Part shown: positions 31,755 to 38,912 of the stretch, piece by piece
Position numbering within the stretch: the first letter of the stretch is position 1
How the letters are laid out: each line of letters starts with the position of its first letter
Source of the DNA: an uncultured Agathobaculum sp.
GTDB taxonomy: Bacteria > Bacillota > Clostridia > Oscillospirales > Butyricicoccaceae
Direction: 5' to 3'
NCBI RefSeq assembly: GCF_944384735.1
Contig: NZ_CALWUN010000013.1
Coordinates: forward strand, 1 to 41,861
DNA: 41,861 bases
Position numbers and translations under genes: made by a program
Notes under the pieces: generated by a model
Databases searched by the model: none
What the model was told of the DNA's origin: nothing
The model's input: only the letters and a program-made list of their open reading frames with translations

Positions 31755-32171
31755 ATGAAAACCGCCGTTGTCTACTTTACGCTTGGCGGCGCGACGCGGT
31801 CGTTCGCCCGCGCGGAGGCCAACGCACGCGGCGCCGACCTGATCGAGACCGTGCCCGCCAAAAAATACAACGTGATGACCGCCTTTACCCGCGGCTGTCC
31901 GGCTGCGATGCGGCAGAAAAGCGTACCGCTGAAAGCTGCGCCCGACCTGTCCGGCTATGCGCGCATCGTGCTGATGGCGCCCGTCTGGGCGGGCTTCCCC
32001 GCACCGCCGTTCAACAGCATGGCCGACCTGCTGCCCCCCGGCGCAGAGGTCGAGGTGCTGCTGGTCTCGTCGAGCGGCAGCAGCGAAAAAAGCCACGACA
32101 AGGTGCGCGCGCTCATCCAGGGCAAGGGCTGCAAGGTCGTCGCCCAGCGGGACATCCGCTCGCACCAATGA
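31755..32171 (+). CDS. short flavodoxin-like protein
   Basis: The 138-residue protein starts at ATG 31755 after GGAGA. The fold follows flavodoxin: first strand KTAVVYFTLGGATR with the phosphate-loop-like GGATR, a central VLMAPVWAGFPAPP and a later strand EVEVLLVSSSGSS. It is shorter than classical flavodoxins. It may bind FMN or only keep the fold. Its stop overlaps the next gene (ATGA), so the two are coupled. Confidence 0.75.
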   Translation: MKTAVVYFTLGGATRSFARAEANARGADLIETVPAKKYNVMTAFTRGCPAAMRQKSVPLKAAPDLSGYARIVLMAPVWAGFPAPPFNSMADLLPPGAEVEVLLVSSSGSSEKSHDKVRALIQGKGCKVVAQRDIRSHQ

Positions 32172-33010
32172 ACTACACCTATCTGCTGCGCTGCGCGGAC
32201 GGCTCGCTGTACTGCGGCTGGACCAACGACCTGACCGCGCGGCTGGCCGCGCACAACAGCGGCAAGGGCGCGAAATACACCCGCGGCCGCGGCCCGGTCA
32301 CGCTGGTTTACAGCGAATGCTTTGCCACGCAGGGCGAGGCCATGCGCCGCGAAGCCGCCATCAAAAAGCTGGGGCGCGCGGAAAAGCAGGCGTTGGCCGA
32401 CGGACAGGGCGGCGGCGAGCTGCTGGCTATCTACGATGCGGACGGGCGCCCGTGCGGCGAGCGGCCGCGCGCGGTCGTGCACGCGCAGGGACTGTACCAC
32501 CACGTCTGCCACCTGTGGACGGTGGGTTTGTGGGACAGCGTGCCCGGTCTTTGGCTGCAGCAGCGCCAGTTCGACCGACCGCTCTATCCGGGCGGCTTCG
32601 ACCTGTCCGCGACCGGCCATATCGACCCGGGCGAGACGCCCGAGAGCGCCATGCTGCGCGAGGCGCGTGAGGAATGCGGGCTTGCCCTGTCTCCCGACGC
32701 CCTGACCGACGCAGGCAGCTACCGCCAGCAATACGAGCGCGGCGAGGGCAACGGCTTTGACGACGAGCGCGCCTTCGCCTTCCTGACCCGCGCCGACGGC
32801 GTGCCGCCCTTTGCCCCCGGCCCTGAGGTGGCAGACATGGTTTTTGTCGCGCTGGCGGATTTTGCCGCCGCGCACGGCGAGACCCGCGACCTGTCCGCCC
32901 GCCGCATGGACGGTTCGGCGCGCACCGTGCCGCACGACAGCCTGTGCTGCCTGCATCAGGACGAATGGACGGGCGTGCAGCCGCAGCTGCACCGGCTGCT
33001 GGCGCAGTAA
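32168..33010 (+). CDS. GIY-YIG nuclease/Nudix hydrolase fusion protein
   Basis: This 280-residue protein joins two domains normally found apart. Residues 1-80 are a GIY-YIG domain of the YhbQ/UPF0213 type (YTYLLRCADGSLYCGWTNDL, HNSGKGAKYTRGRGP and the Glu-containing EAMRREAAIKKL). Residues about 84-280 are a Nudix hydrolase related to isopentenyl-diphosphate isomerase-type enzymes (ELLAIYDADGRPCG). The Nudix box at 150-172 has every conserved position (Gly150, Glu156, Arg164-Glu165, Glu168-Glu169, Gly171). The open frame is uninterrupted and no internal start is needed. It overlaps the flavodoxin-like gene. It may clean or repair nucleotides linked to DNA breaks, which is conjecture. Confidence 0.85.
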   Translation: MNYTYLLRCADGSLYCGWTNDLTARLAAHNSGKGAKYTRGRGPVTLVYSECFATQGEAMRREAAIKKLGRAEKQALADGQGGGELLAIYDADGRPCGERPRAVVHAQGLYHHVCHLWTVGLWDSVPGLWLQQRQFDRPLYPGGFDLSATGHIDPGETPESAMLREAREECGLALSPDALTDAGSYRQQYERGEGNGFDDERAFAFLTRADGVPPFAPGPEVADMVFVALADFAAAHGETRDLSARRMDGSARTVPHDSLCCLHQDEWTGVQPQLHRLLAQ

Positions 33011-33319
33011 TCCCCCTTCCCCATCCGACCGCCCGCCGCTTTTGCGTCGTGCACCCGGCCTGCCGGCCAAGTAATGGCCGCAGCAGTATCCCGGACGCTG
33101 CGCGCGCCCTTTCCCCTCCCGCGCGGCACACGTTTGGCAATCCCCTGATACATTTCCTGCGCAAAAGCGGCGCAATTCTGTGCAGGCGGTTCCAAAAGGC
33201 GGAATGCGCATTACAATGGAGGCAGCGCCGTGCCATTGCGCCGCGGCGGCCCGCGGATGCCGCAAGCCGGGCAACGGCCGGGAAAATCGACCGAACGACA
33301 CAAAAGGAGAGGGGAAACC
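33011..33319 (+). other. intergenic leader before the purine permease
   Basis: No gene or known riboswitch is visible in this stretch of about 310 bases. A weak promoter (TTCCAA with TACAAT at about 33210) and several GC-rich inverted repeats are all I see. I looked for a purine riboswitch or a PurR box and found neither. Confidence 0.5.
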
Positions 33320-34720
33320 ATGGCAGAAAAGCTGTTCCATGTCACAGAAAACGGCTCCAACCTCCGCACCGAGGTGATGGCGGGCCTGACGACCTTTATG
33401 ACCATGGCGTATATCCTGATGGTAAACGCCGGGATGTTTGCCGAACTGCCCGGCGTGTCCTATTATGCCATTTACATTGCCACCGCGCTTTCCGCGGCCA
33501 TTGGCACAATCCTGATCGGCCTGCTGGCCAACCTGCCGCTGGCACAGGCGTCCGCGATGGGCTCCAACGCCTTTTTCGTCTACACCGTGTGCCTCGGCTT
33601 TGGGCTGAGCTATGCCAACGCCCTCGTCCTGATCCTGCTGGACGGCATCGCCTTTATCCTCCTGACCGTGACCGGCCTGCGGAGGAAAATCTTTGAAGCC
33701 ATCCCCAGCGCCGTGCGCCTCACCATCCCTGCGGGGGTCGGGCTGTTCATCGCCTTTATCGGCCTGCAAAACGCCGGAATCGTCGTGGCCGACCCCGCGA
33801 CCTTTGTCAATCTGGTGTCGTTCAACCTGCTGTTCGGCTCGGCCACATGGGCAAGCGTCATGCCCATCCTGGTCACGCTGGCCGTGCTGATCGGCATTGC
33901 CGTGATGACCTGCAAGGGCGTCAAAGGCGCTGTCCTGTGGGGGATTTTGGGCGGCACCGCGCTTTATTACCTGCTGGGCGTCACCGTGCCGGGGTTCTAC
34001 GACAGCTTCGGCGCCTCTTTGGATCTGAACCCGCTGACGGCGTTCGGTGCGTTCGGCACGTCGGCGTTCGGCCGGGTCTTTACGGAGGGCTTTGATTTTT
34101 CCGCCTATCTGGCCGACCACAACGCCGCCCAGCTGGCCCTGCTGATCGGCACCACCGCCCTTGCCTTCTGTCTGGTCGATATGTTCGACACCATCGGCAC
34201 GCTGTACGGCGCCTGCGCGCGCGGCAACCTGCTGACGCCGGAGGGCGAAGTGCCCAACATGGAAAAGGCCATGCTGGCCGACGCAGTGGCAACCGTCTGC
34301 GGCGCGGTGTGCGGCACCTCGACCGTCAGTTCCTATGTCGAAGCGTCCGCAGGCATTGCCGAGGGCGGCAAGACCGGCCTGTCCGCCATGGTCACCGGCG
34401 GGCTGTTCCTGCTGGCCATGTTCCTCGGGCCGTTCGCCTCCCTTGTGCCGGAATGCACCACCGCGGCGGCGCTCATCTATGTCGGCATCCTGATGATGGA
34501 CTGCACGAAAAAAATCAACTGGCAGGACACCGCGCAGGCCGTACCGGCCTTTTTGACCCTGATCATCATGCCGATGACCTACAACATCTCGTACGGGATC
34601 GCCTTCGGCATCCTGTCGCACGTTTTGATCGCCGTGCTCTCGGGCAAGGCGAAAGAGCTGCACGCGGGAACCTGGGTCATTGCAGGGCTGTTCGCCGTGA
34701 TGTTCCTTGTGACCCATTGA
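33320..34720 (+). CDS. NCS2-family purine permease (AzgA/PbuG-like)
   Basis: The 466-residue transporter has about 13 hydrophobic segments and imports hypoxanthine, guanine or adenine with protons. The start is ATG 33320 after AGGAGAGGGG. The N-terminal AGLTTFMTMAYILMVNAGMF and the motif QASAMGSNAFFVYTVC (about 79-94), with DMFDTIGTLYG (about 292-302) and GTSTVSSYVEASAGIAEGGKTG (about 333-354), mark the AzgA subgroup. It stands alone, followed by a long hairpin. Confidence 0.92.
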   Translation: MAEKLFHVTENGSNLRTEVMAGLTTFMTMAYILMVNAGMFAELPGVSYYAIYIATALSAAIGTILIGLLANLPLAQASAMGSNAFFVYTVCLGFGLSYANALVLILLDGIAFILLTVTGLRRKIFEAIPSAVRLTIPAGVGLFIAFIGLQNAGIVVADPATFVNLVSFNLLFGSATWASVMPILVTLAVLIGIAVMTCKGVKGAVLWGILGGTALYYLLGVTVPGFYDSFGASLDLNPLTAFGAFGTSAFGRVFTEGFDFSAYLADHNAAQLALLIGTTALAFCLVDMFDTIGTLYGACARGNLLTPEGEVPNMEKAMLADAVATVCGAVCGTSTVSSYVEASAGIAEGGKTGLSAMVTGGLFLLAMFLGPFASLVPECTTAAALIYVGILMMDCTKKINWQDTAQAVPAFLTLIIMPMTYNISYGIAFGILSHVLIAVLSGKAKELHAGTWVIAGLFAVMFLVTH

Positions 34721-34751
34721 CGGCGGCTGTACATCGACCCATCCGCCATAC

Positions 34752-34795
34752 ACCGGCCGGTATCATCGCGTTGACCGCGCGGGATACCGGCCGGT
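34752..34795 (+). terminator. long hairpin after the permease
   Basis: ACCGGCCGGTATC (34752-34764) and GATACCGGCCGGT (34783-34795) form a 13-bp stem, with an inner CGCG pair. The T run is poor (TTGCTG), so termination may be partial or Rho-assisted. Confidence 0.6.
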
Positions 34796-34867
34796 TGCTG
34801 CATGGGACGAGCAAACAGCGCCGCGCGCGTCCCGCTATCCCCCCGCGGCCATGCATCGTTTTGTAAC

Positions 34868-34895
34868 TTGTACTTGACCGCCCTGTTGATATAAT
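34868..34895 (+). promoter_or_regulatory. promoter of the paralogous membrane-protein pair
   Basis: TTGTAC (34868-34873), a 16-bp spacer and TATAAT (34890-34895) lie about 30 bases before the first gene. Confidence 0.65.
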
Positions 34896-34927
34896 GTTGA
34901 TAGATAAAGACACGGAGGGGGATCATT

Positions 34928-35722
34928 ATGCGCAAACCGCACCGTTTTCTGTTCTGCCTGCTTGCGCTGCTGACCATGCTGACCGTTTTCGCGGGCGCCA
35001 ACAGCCTGCCGCCCTCGTCGATATACGTCAGCATCGACGGTCCGGACGACGGCATCACGCACGTCGCCCTGCTCGGACGCGAACCAAGCAGCGAGTCCTC
35101 GCCAAACCCGCCCGCAGCACTCACCACCGCCCTGCCGGACGGCTGGTTTGTATGTGACTGCGTCCCATATGGCGAGACCGGACAGCAGATATTCTTATGG
35201 ATATCTCCATTCCCTTCGCCGTTCCGCGCGGCGTTGCTGTATGAGGACGGCACACTGCTGGTCACAAGCGATGCCGAGCGCACCCGCGCGATGCAGACCT
35301 TCACCGTGGACACACAGACCGGCGAAATCACGACCCTGCCGATATGGATCGGCCTTTTGCTGCAATTTGCCTGCACCTGCTCGGTAACGCTCGTGGTCGA
35401 AGCGGTCGTGCTGCTGCTGTTCCGCTTTTCCTTCCGCGAGAACTGGAAACTGTTTTTGCTGGTCAATCTGGCGACACAGCTCATCATGACACTCACCTTC
35501 GGCCGTGAGTTGGTCAACGCCGGCGGGTATTCCGCGGTCATCATGGCATTTCTGGCCGAGTTTGTGATTTTTATCGTGGAAACCATCGTCTATGCGCGTT
35601 TTCTGCGCGGGCACACCCGCGCGCGCCGCGTGCTCTATGCCCTTGCCGCCAATCTTGCGAGCTTTTTCATCGGCTTTTTTGGTATCATGCCGGTTTACAC
35701 CTACATCTCTACACTGATATGA
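34928..35722 (+). CDS. exported multi-pass membrane protein, tandem paralogue 1
   Basis: The 264-residue protein starts MRKPHRFLFCLLALLTMLTVFAGA, a signal peptide or anchor. About 115 extracellular residues follow (GPDDGITHVALLGREP, LPDGWFVCDC, YEDGTLLVTSDAERTR), then four membrane helices in the last 130 residues, ending with YARFLRGHTRARRVLYALAANLASF. I recognise no family. The next gene encodes a close paralogue with the same start, extracellular motif and helix pattern, so this is a tandem duplication. The upstream ribosome-binding site is GGAGGGG. Confidence 0.78.
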   Translation: MRKPHRFLFCLLALLTMLTVFAGANSLPPSSIYVSIDGPDDGITHVALLGREPSSESSPNPPAALTTALPDGWFVCDCVPYGETGQQIFLWISPFPSPFRAALLYEDGTLLVTSDAERTRAMQTFTVDTQTGEITTLPIWIGLLLQFACTCSVTLVVEAVVLLLFRFSFRENWKLFLLVNLATQLIMTLTFGRELVNAGGYSAVIMAFLAEFVIFIVETIVYARFLRGHTRARRVLYALAANLASFFIGFFGIMPVYTYISTLI

Positions 35723-35737
35723 CCAGGGGAGATCATC

Positions 35738-36526
35738 ATGCGCAAACCGCACCGTTATCTGCTCTGCCTGCTCGCGCTGCTGACCATGCTGACCGTTTTC
35801 GCGAGCGCCAACGGTCTGCCGCGCTCGTCCATTTATATCGGCATAGCCGGGCTGAACGACGGCATCACGCACGTCGCCGTGCTCGGCAGCGAACCGTACT
35901 CCAGGCCCTTGAGCTCCCCGCCCGAAGCGCTCACCGCCGCCCTGCCGGACGGCTGGTATGTGTGGGACTGGACATCATACGACCCCATCAAGCAGGCCAT
36001 GCTTTTTTCGAACGTCCCCTACCCTGAGCCGTTCCGCGTGGCCGTGCTGCACGAGGACAACACGCTGCTGGTCACGGACGAGGCCGAACACACCGTTAGG
36101 ATGCAGGTCTTCACGGTGAACGCCGAAACCGGCGCGATCTCCACACTGGGGCCGTGGTTCAGCCTGTTCAAGCAGTTCCTGTGCACTTTTGTGTTCACGC
36201 TGCTGATTGAGTCGGTCATGCTGCGGGGATTCGGCTTCAAGCTGAGAGACAACATCGGGCCGTTCCTGCTGGTCAACCTCGCAACGCAAATCCTGATGAC
36301 GCTGACATACGGGCGCATGTTGCTCAACGACGACTGGGGACAGGCTATTTTCTGGGCGTTTGCCATCGAAGCGGTCATTTCCATCATCGAGTCGCTTGCC
36401 TATGCGCGCTTTCTGCGCGGGCACACCCGCGCGCGCCGCATCACCTATGCCATCACCGCCAACCTTGCGAGCTTTGCCATCGGCGCGCTGCTGATCACGC
36501 CGATCTACACCGCGCTCGCGCTTTGA
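35738..36526 (+). CDS. exported multi-pass membrane protein, tandem paralogue 2
   Basis: This 262-residue protein is a paralogue of the preceding one: the N-terminal 22 residues are almost identical (MRKPHRYLLCLLALLTMLTVFA), and GLNDGITHVAVLGSEP, LPDGWYVWDW and FLRGHTRARR recur in the same order. The extracellular region is more diverged than the membrane part. The start ATG at 35738 follows GGGGAG, 15 bases after paralogue 1. Separate substrates or ligands after duplication are possible; function unknown. Confidence 0.78.
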   Translation: MRKPHRYLLCLLALLTMLTVFASANGLPRSSIYIGIAGLNDGITHVAVLGSEPYSRPLSSPPEALTAALPDGWYVWDWTSYDPIKQAMLFSNVPYPEPFRVAVLHEDNTLLVTDEAEHTVRMQVFTVNAETGAISTLGPWFSLFKQFLCTFVFTLLIESVMLRGFGFKLRDNIGPFLLVNLATQILMTLTYGRMLLNDDWGQAIFWAFAIEAVISIIESLAYARFLRGHTRARRITYAITANLASFAIGALLITPIYTALAL

Positions 36527-36546
36527 TAGAGTGAAGGAGGAAACAC

Positions 36547-37011
36547 ATGCCCCACAAACGAAAAGTCCTGCCCGTGCTGCTCGCCATGGCGGTACTCATC
36601 GCGGTATCCGGCCTTGCGTGGCAGGCCGTTGGCAAGCAGCAGACCATCCACGCCGAAGTGCGCACCGCACGCATGGCACAGATCGAAAGCACCGTGCCGG
36701 ACGGCATTCTGTCGGCGCAGGAGCTGCTTGCGCAGCTCGCCGCGCAGGACGGCGTGACCCTGCACCGCGCGGTCTACTATCCGCAGGCCGAAGCGCTCGT
36801 ATGTTTCTTTGAAAACGAAGACCCCAACCGGGATATCTACCCCGCCGCACTGCCCGACTGCACCGCCACCATCCTGCCCGATACATACGGCATCACGGCG
36901 CACATTTTCGAGGACGTGCCCGCCGATGCGCTGTCCGGCGGCGTGATCGTCGAGAAGACCGACTGGCAGTTTGAAAGCTGCACACCGCTCACCTTTGCGC
37001 TGGGCGGCTGA
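36547..37011 (+). CDS. small membrane-anchored or secreted protein of unknown function
   Basis: The 154-residue protein begins MPHKRKVLPVLLAMAVLIAVSGLAW, a signal-anchor sequence, followed by about 125 extracellular residues without cysteine-rich or catalytic motifs that I know. GAAGGAGG precedes ATG 36547. It lies 20 bases after paralogue 2 and is probably the third gene of the same transcript. Confidence 0.72.
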   Translation: MPHKRKVLPVLLAMAVLIAVSGLAWQAVGKQQTIHAEVRTARMAQIESTVPDGILSAQELLAQLAAQDGVTLHRAVYYPQAEALVCFFENEDPNRDIYPAALPDCTATILPDTYGITAHIFEDVPADALSGGVIVEKTDWQFESCTPLTFALGG

Positions 37012-37037
37012 TTTTGCGCAAATTTGCACAATCCCCC

Positions 37038-37066
37038 TTGCATTTGCCGGAAAACTGTGTTTTAAT
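37038..37066 (+). promoter_or_regulatory. promoter of the pheS T-box leader
   Basis: TTGCAT (37038-37043), a 17-bp spacer and TTTAAT (37061-37066) precede the T-box by a few bases. Confidence 0.7.
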
Positions 37067-37072
37067 AATACT

Positions 37073-37346
37073 GTTATGGAATAACGACACCTGCGATGAA
37101 CAGGGAAAGTACCGTCACGCCCCCTCTTGCCAGAGAAAACGGCCTTTGGCTGCGAGCCGTCCAAAGAGGACTGACGCGAAGTTCCCCTGCGAGCTCCGGC
37201 GCTGAACGGAAAACCAGTAGGCGCGGGCGGGGTGACGCCCCGTTACCGGCGTTCAATGAGTGCCCGGCAAGACCGGGAATCAGGGTGGTACCACGGAAGT
37301 ACATGTTTGCCTTTCGTCCCTATGTGCCGGGACGGAAGGCTTTTTT
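37073..37346 (+). ncRNA. T-box leader for tRNA-Phe (pheST)
   Basis: A probable Phe specifier TTC lies at 37182-37184 in GCGAAGTTCCCC, and the T-box sequence AGGGTGGTACCACG at 37282-37295. The terminator GCCTTTCGTCCC/GGGACGGAAGGC, with TTTTTT, spans about 37309-37346. Stem I features are less canonical than in the valS leader. Uncharged tRNA-Phe would open transcription of pheS and pheT. Confidence 0.92.
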
Positions 37347-37646
37347 GCTGCGCGCAAAACGCCGTACCTGCCCCCGGCAGGCTGGGGATTTCGCCCGCTG
37401 CGGCGGGCGGGAACGTGCGGCTGCGCGCCGCAGGCGCGTAAGAGGGGGACACCCGTGGTTTCCCCCTCTTACGGATCACCCCTTTCCTGCAGGACGCGCT
37501 GCGCGCGTAGCAGTATTGTCCCGGCCTCCGGCTGCCGCCCGGCCGCTGTATCAGAACAACGGTTCCGGCTGCCACCCCAAGGGGCAGGGCTCTGCCGCGC
37601 CTGCGCCCGGATGACTGTAAAATTACATTCCAAAGGAGAATGCGTT
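37347..37646 (+). repeat. GC-rich hairpin-rich gap between T-box terminator and pheS
   Basis: No gene is supported in these 300 bases. They contain several inverted repeats, the best at 37437-37473 (CGTAAGAGGGGGA arms, 13 bp). They resemble the other hairpin clusters in the window, and they lie in the transcribed leader, so they could add a further termination or processing point before pheS. Confidence 0.6.
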
Positions 37647-38666
37647 ATGAAAGAAAAGCTGCAAGGCATTTTGCAGGCCGCCAAAGACCAGCTTGCCGCC
37701 GCGGCAGACGCCCGCGCCCTCGACGAGGCGCGCGTCAAGTTCCTCGGCAAAAAGGGCGAGCTGACCGCGCTCTTAAAGGGCATGAAGGACGTCGCCGCCG
37801 AGGAGCGCCCGGCTGTTGGCCAGCTGATCAACGACGTGCGCGCCGAGATCGAAACCATCATCGACAAGCAGAAGGAAGTCATCGAACAGGCCGCGCTCGC
37901 GCACAAGCTCAAAAGCGAGACGCTCGACGTCACCCTGCCGGGCGAGGAGTTGGTCGTCGGCAAAAAGCACCCGCTCAACATCGTGCTCGACGAGCTGAAG
38001 GAAATTTTCATCGGCCTGGGCTTCTCGATCGCGGAAGGCCCCGAGGTCGAGCTGGATCACTACAACTTTGAGGCGCTCAACATCCCGAAGGACCATCCTG
38101 CGCGCGACACGCAGGATACGTTCTACATTTCGGACAACGTCGTGCTGCGCACGCAGACCTCGGGCATGCAGGTGCGCGTCATGGAGCAGAAAAAGCCGCC
38201 CATCCGCATCATCGCGCCCGGCCGTGTGTACCGCTCGGACGCCGTCGACGCGACCCACTCCCCGCTGTTCCATCAGATCGAGGGTCTGGTCGTCGATAAG
38301 GGCATCCGCATGTCTGACCTCAAGGGCATCCTCGAGCTGTTCGCCAAAAAGCTGTACGGCGAGGACACGGTCGTCCGCTTCCGCCCGCACCACTTCCCGT
38401 TCACCGAGCCGAGCGCCGAAATGGATATCCAGTGCTACCGCTGCCACGGCGCGGGCTGCCCGCTGTGCAAGGGCGAGGGCTGGATCGAGATCCTCGGCTG
38501 CGGCATGGTGCACCCCAAGGTGCTCGAGACCAGCGGCATCGACCCGGAGGAGTACTCGGGCTATGCGTTCGGCATCGGCCTGGAGCGCACGGTCATGGGC
38601 CGCTTCAAGATCGACGATATCCGCCTGTTCTATGAGAATGATGTAAGGTTCTTGGAACAATTTTAA
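37647..38666 (+). CDS. pheS: phenylalanine--tRNA ligase subunit alpha
   Basis: The 339-residue class II synthetase subunit starts at ATG 37647 after AAAGGAG. An N-terminal coiled coil (about residues 1-85) binds tRNA. The catalytic core shows the class II motifs: motif 2 region [16 protein letters not shown] (about 209-224) and motif 3 [16 protein letters not shown] (about 305-320). The zinc-like CxxC segment [12 protein letters not shown] is unusual for the usual short bacterial PheS but occurs in Clostridia. It forms an alpha2-beta2 enzyme with pheT, under a Phe T-box. Confidence 0.97.
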   Translation: MKEKLQGILQAAKDQLAAAADARALDEARVKFLGKKGELTALLKGMKDVAAEERPAVGQLINDVRAEIETIIDKQKEVIEQAALAHKLKSETLDVTLPGEELVVGKKHPLNIVLDELKEIFIGLGFSIAEGPEVELDHYNFEALNIPKDHPARDTQDTFYISDNVVLRTQTSGMQVRVMEQKKPPIRIIAPGRVYRSDAVDATHSPLFHQIEGLVVDKGIRMSDLKGILELFAKKLYGEDTVVRFRPHHFPFTEPSAEMDIQCYRCHGAGCPLCKGEGWIEILGCGMVHPKVLETSGIDPEEYSGYAFGIGLERTVMGRFKIDDIRLFYENDVRFLEQF

Positions 38667-38670
38667 GAAC

Positions 38671-38850
38671 TTCGTTCGAAACCACGCTTTCGAACGAAAA
38701 GCCGCACCGCGCCGATGCGCGGATGCGTCTCCGGCTGCGAAAAGTTCCGACAAGCGAAACTTTTCTCCGCACTTGTGAAAAAACCGTGATACCTGCTCCC
38801 GGTTTTTTGTCGGCTGCAAAGCAGCCTCAATCAAATGCGCGCCTAACGGC
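38671..38850. repeat. hairpin cluster between pheS and pheT
   Basis: Perfect or near-perfect hairpins occur at 38671-38698 (TTCGTTCGAAA arms, loop CCACGC), 38739-38765 (GAAAAGTT arms), about 38780-38807 (AAAACCG/CGGTTTT) and 38811-38825 (GGCTGC/GCAGCC). The 38739-38765 element matches 24666-24692 in reverse complement at 26 of 27 bases. These sit between two subunits of one enzyme, where a full terminator would be harmful. Confidence 0.72.
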
Positions 38851-38912
38851 GCGAACGCGCTCAGAAAAGCGCGGTATGCTGAATATTACGTTAAAAGGAG
38901 CGTTCATCTATT

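Noticed and set aside
33011-33319. Purine riboswitch before the permease
   Set aside because: The conserved purine-aptamer loops and three-way junction sequences are not found in this leader.
31955-34753. Open frame of 932 codons on the - strand
   Set aside because: It lies antisense to the flavodoxin-like, fusion and permease genes, which have ribosome-binding sites and motifs; it has none.
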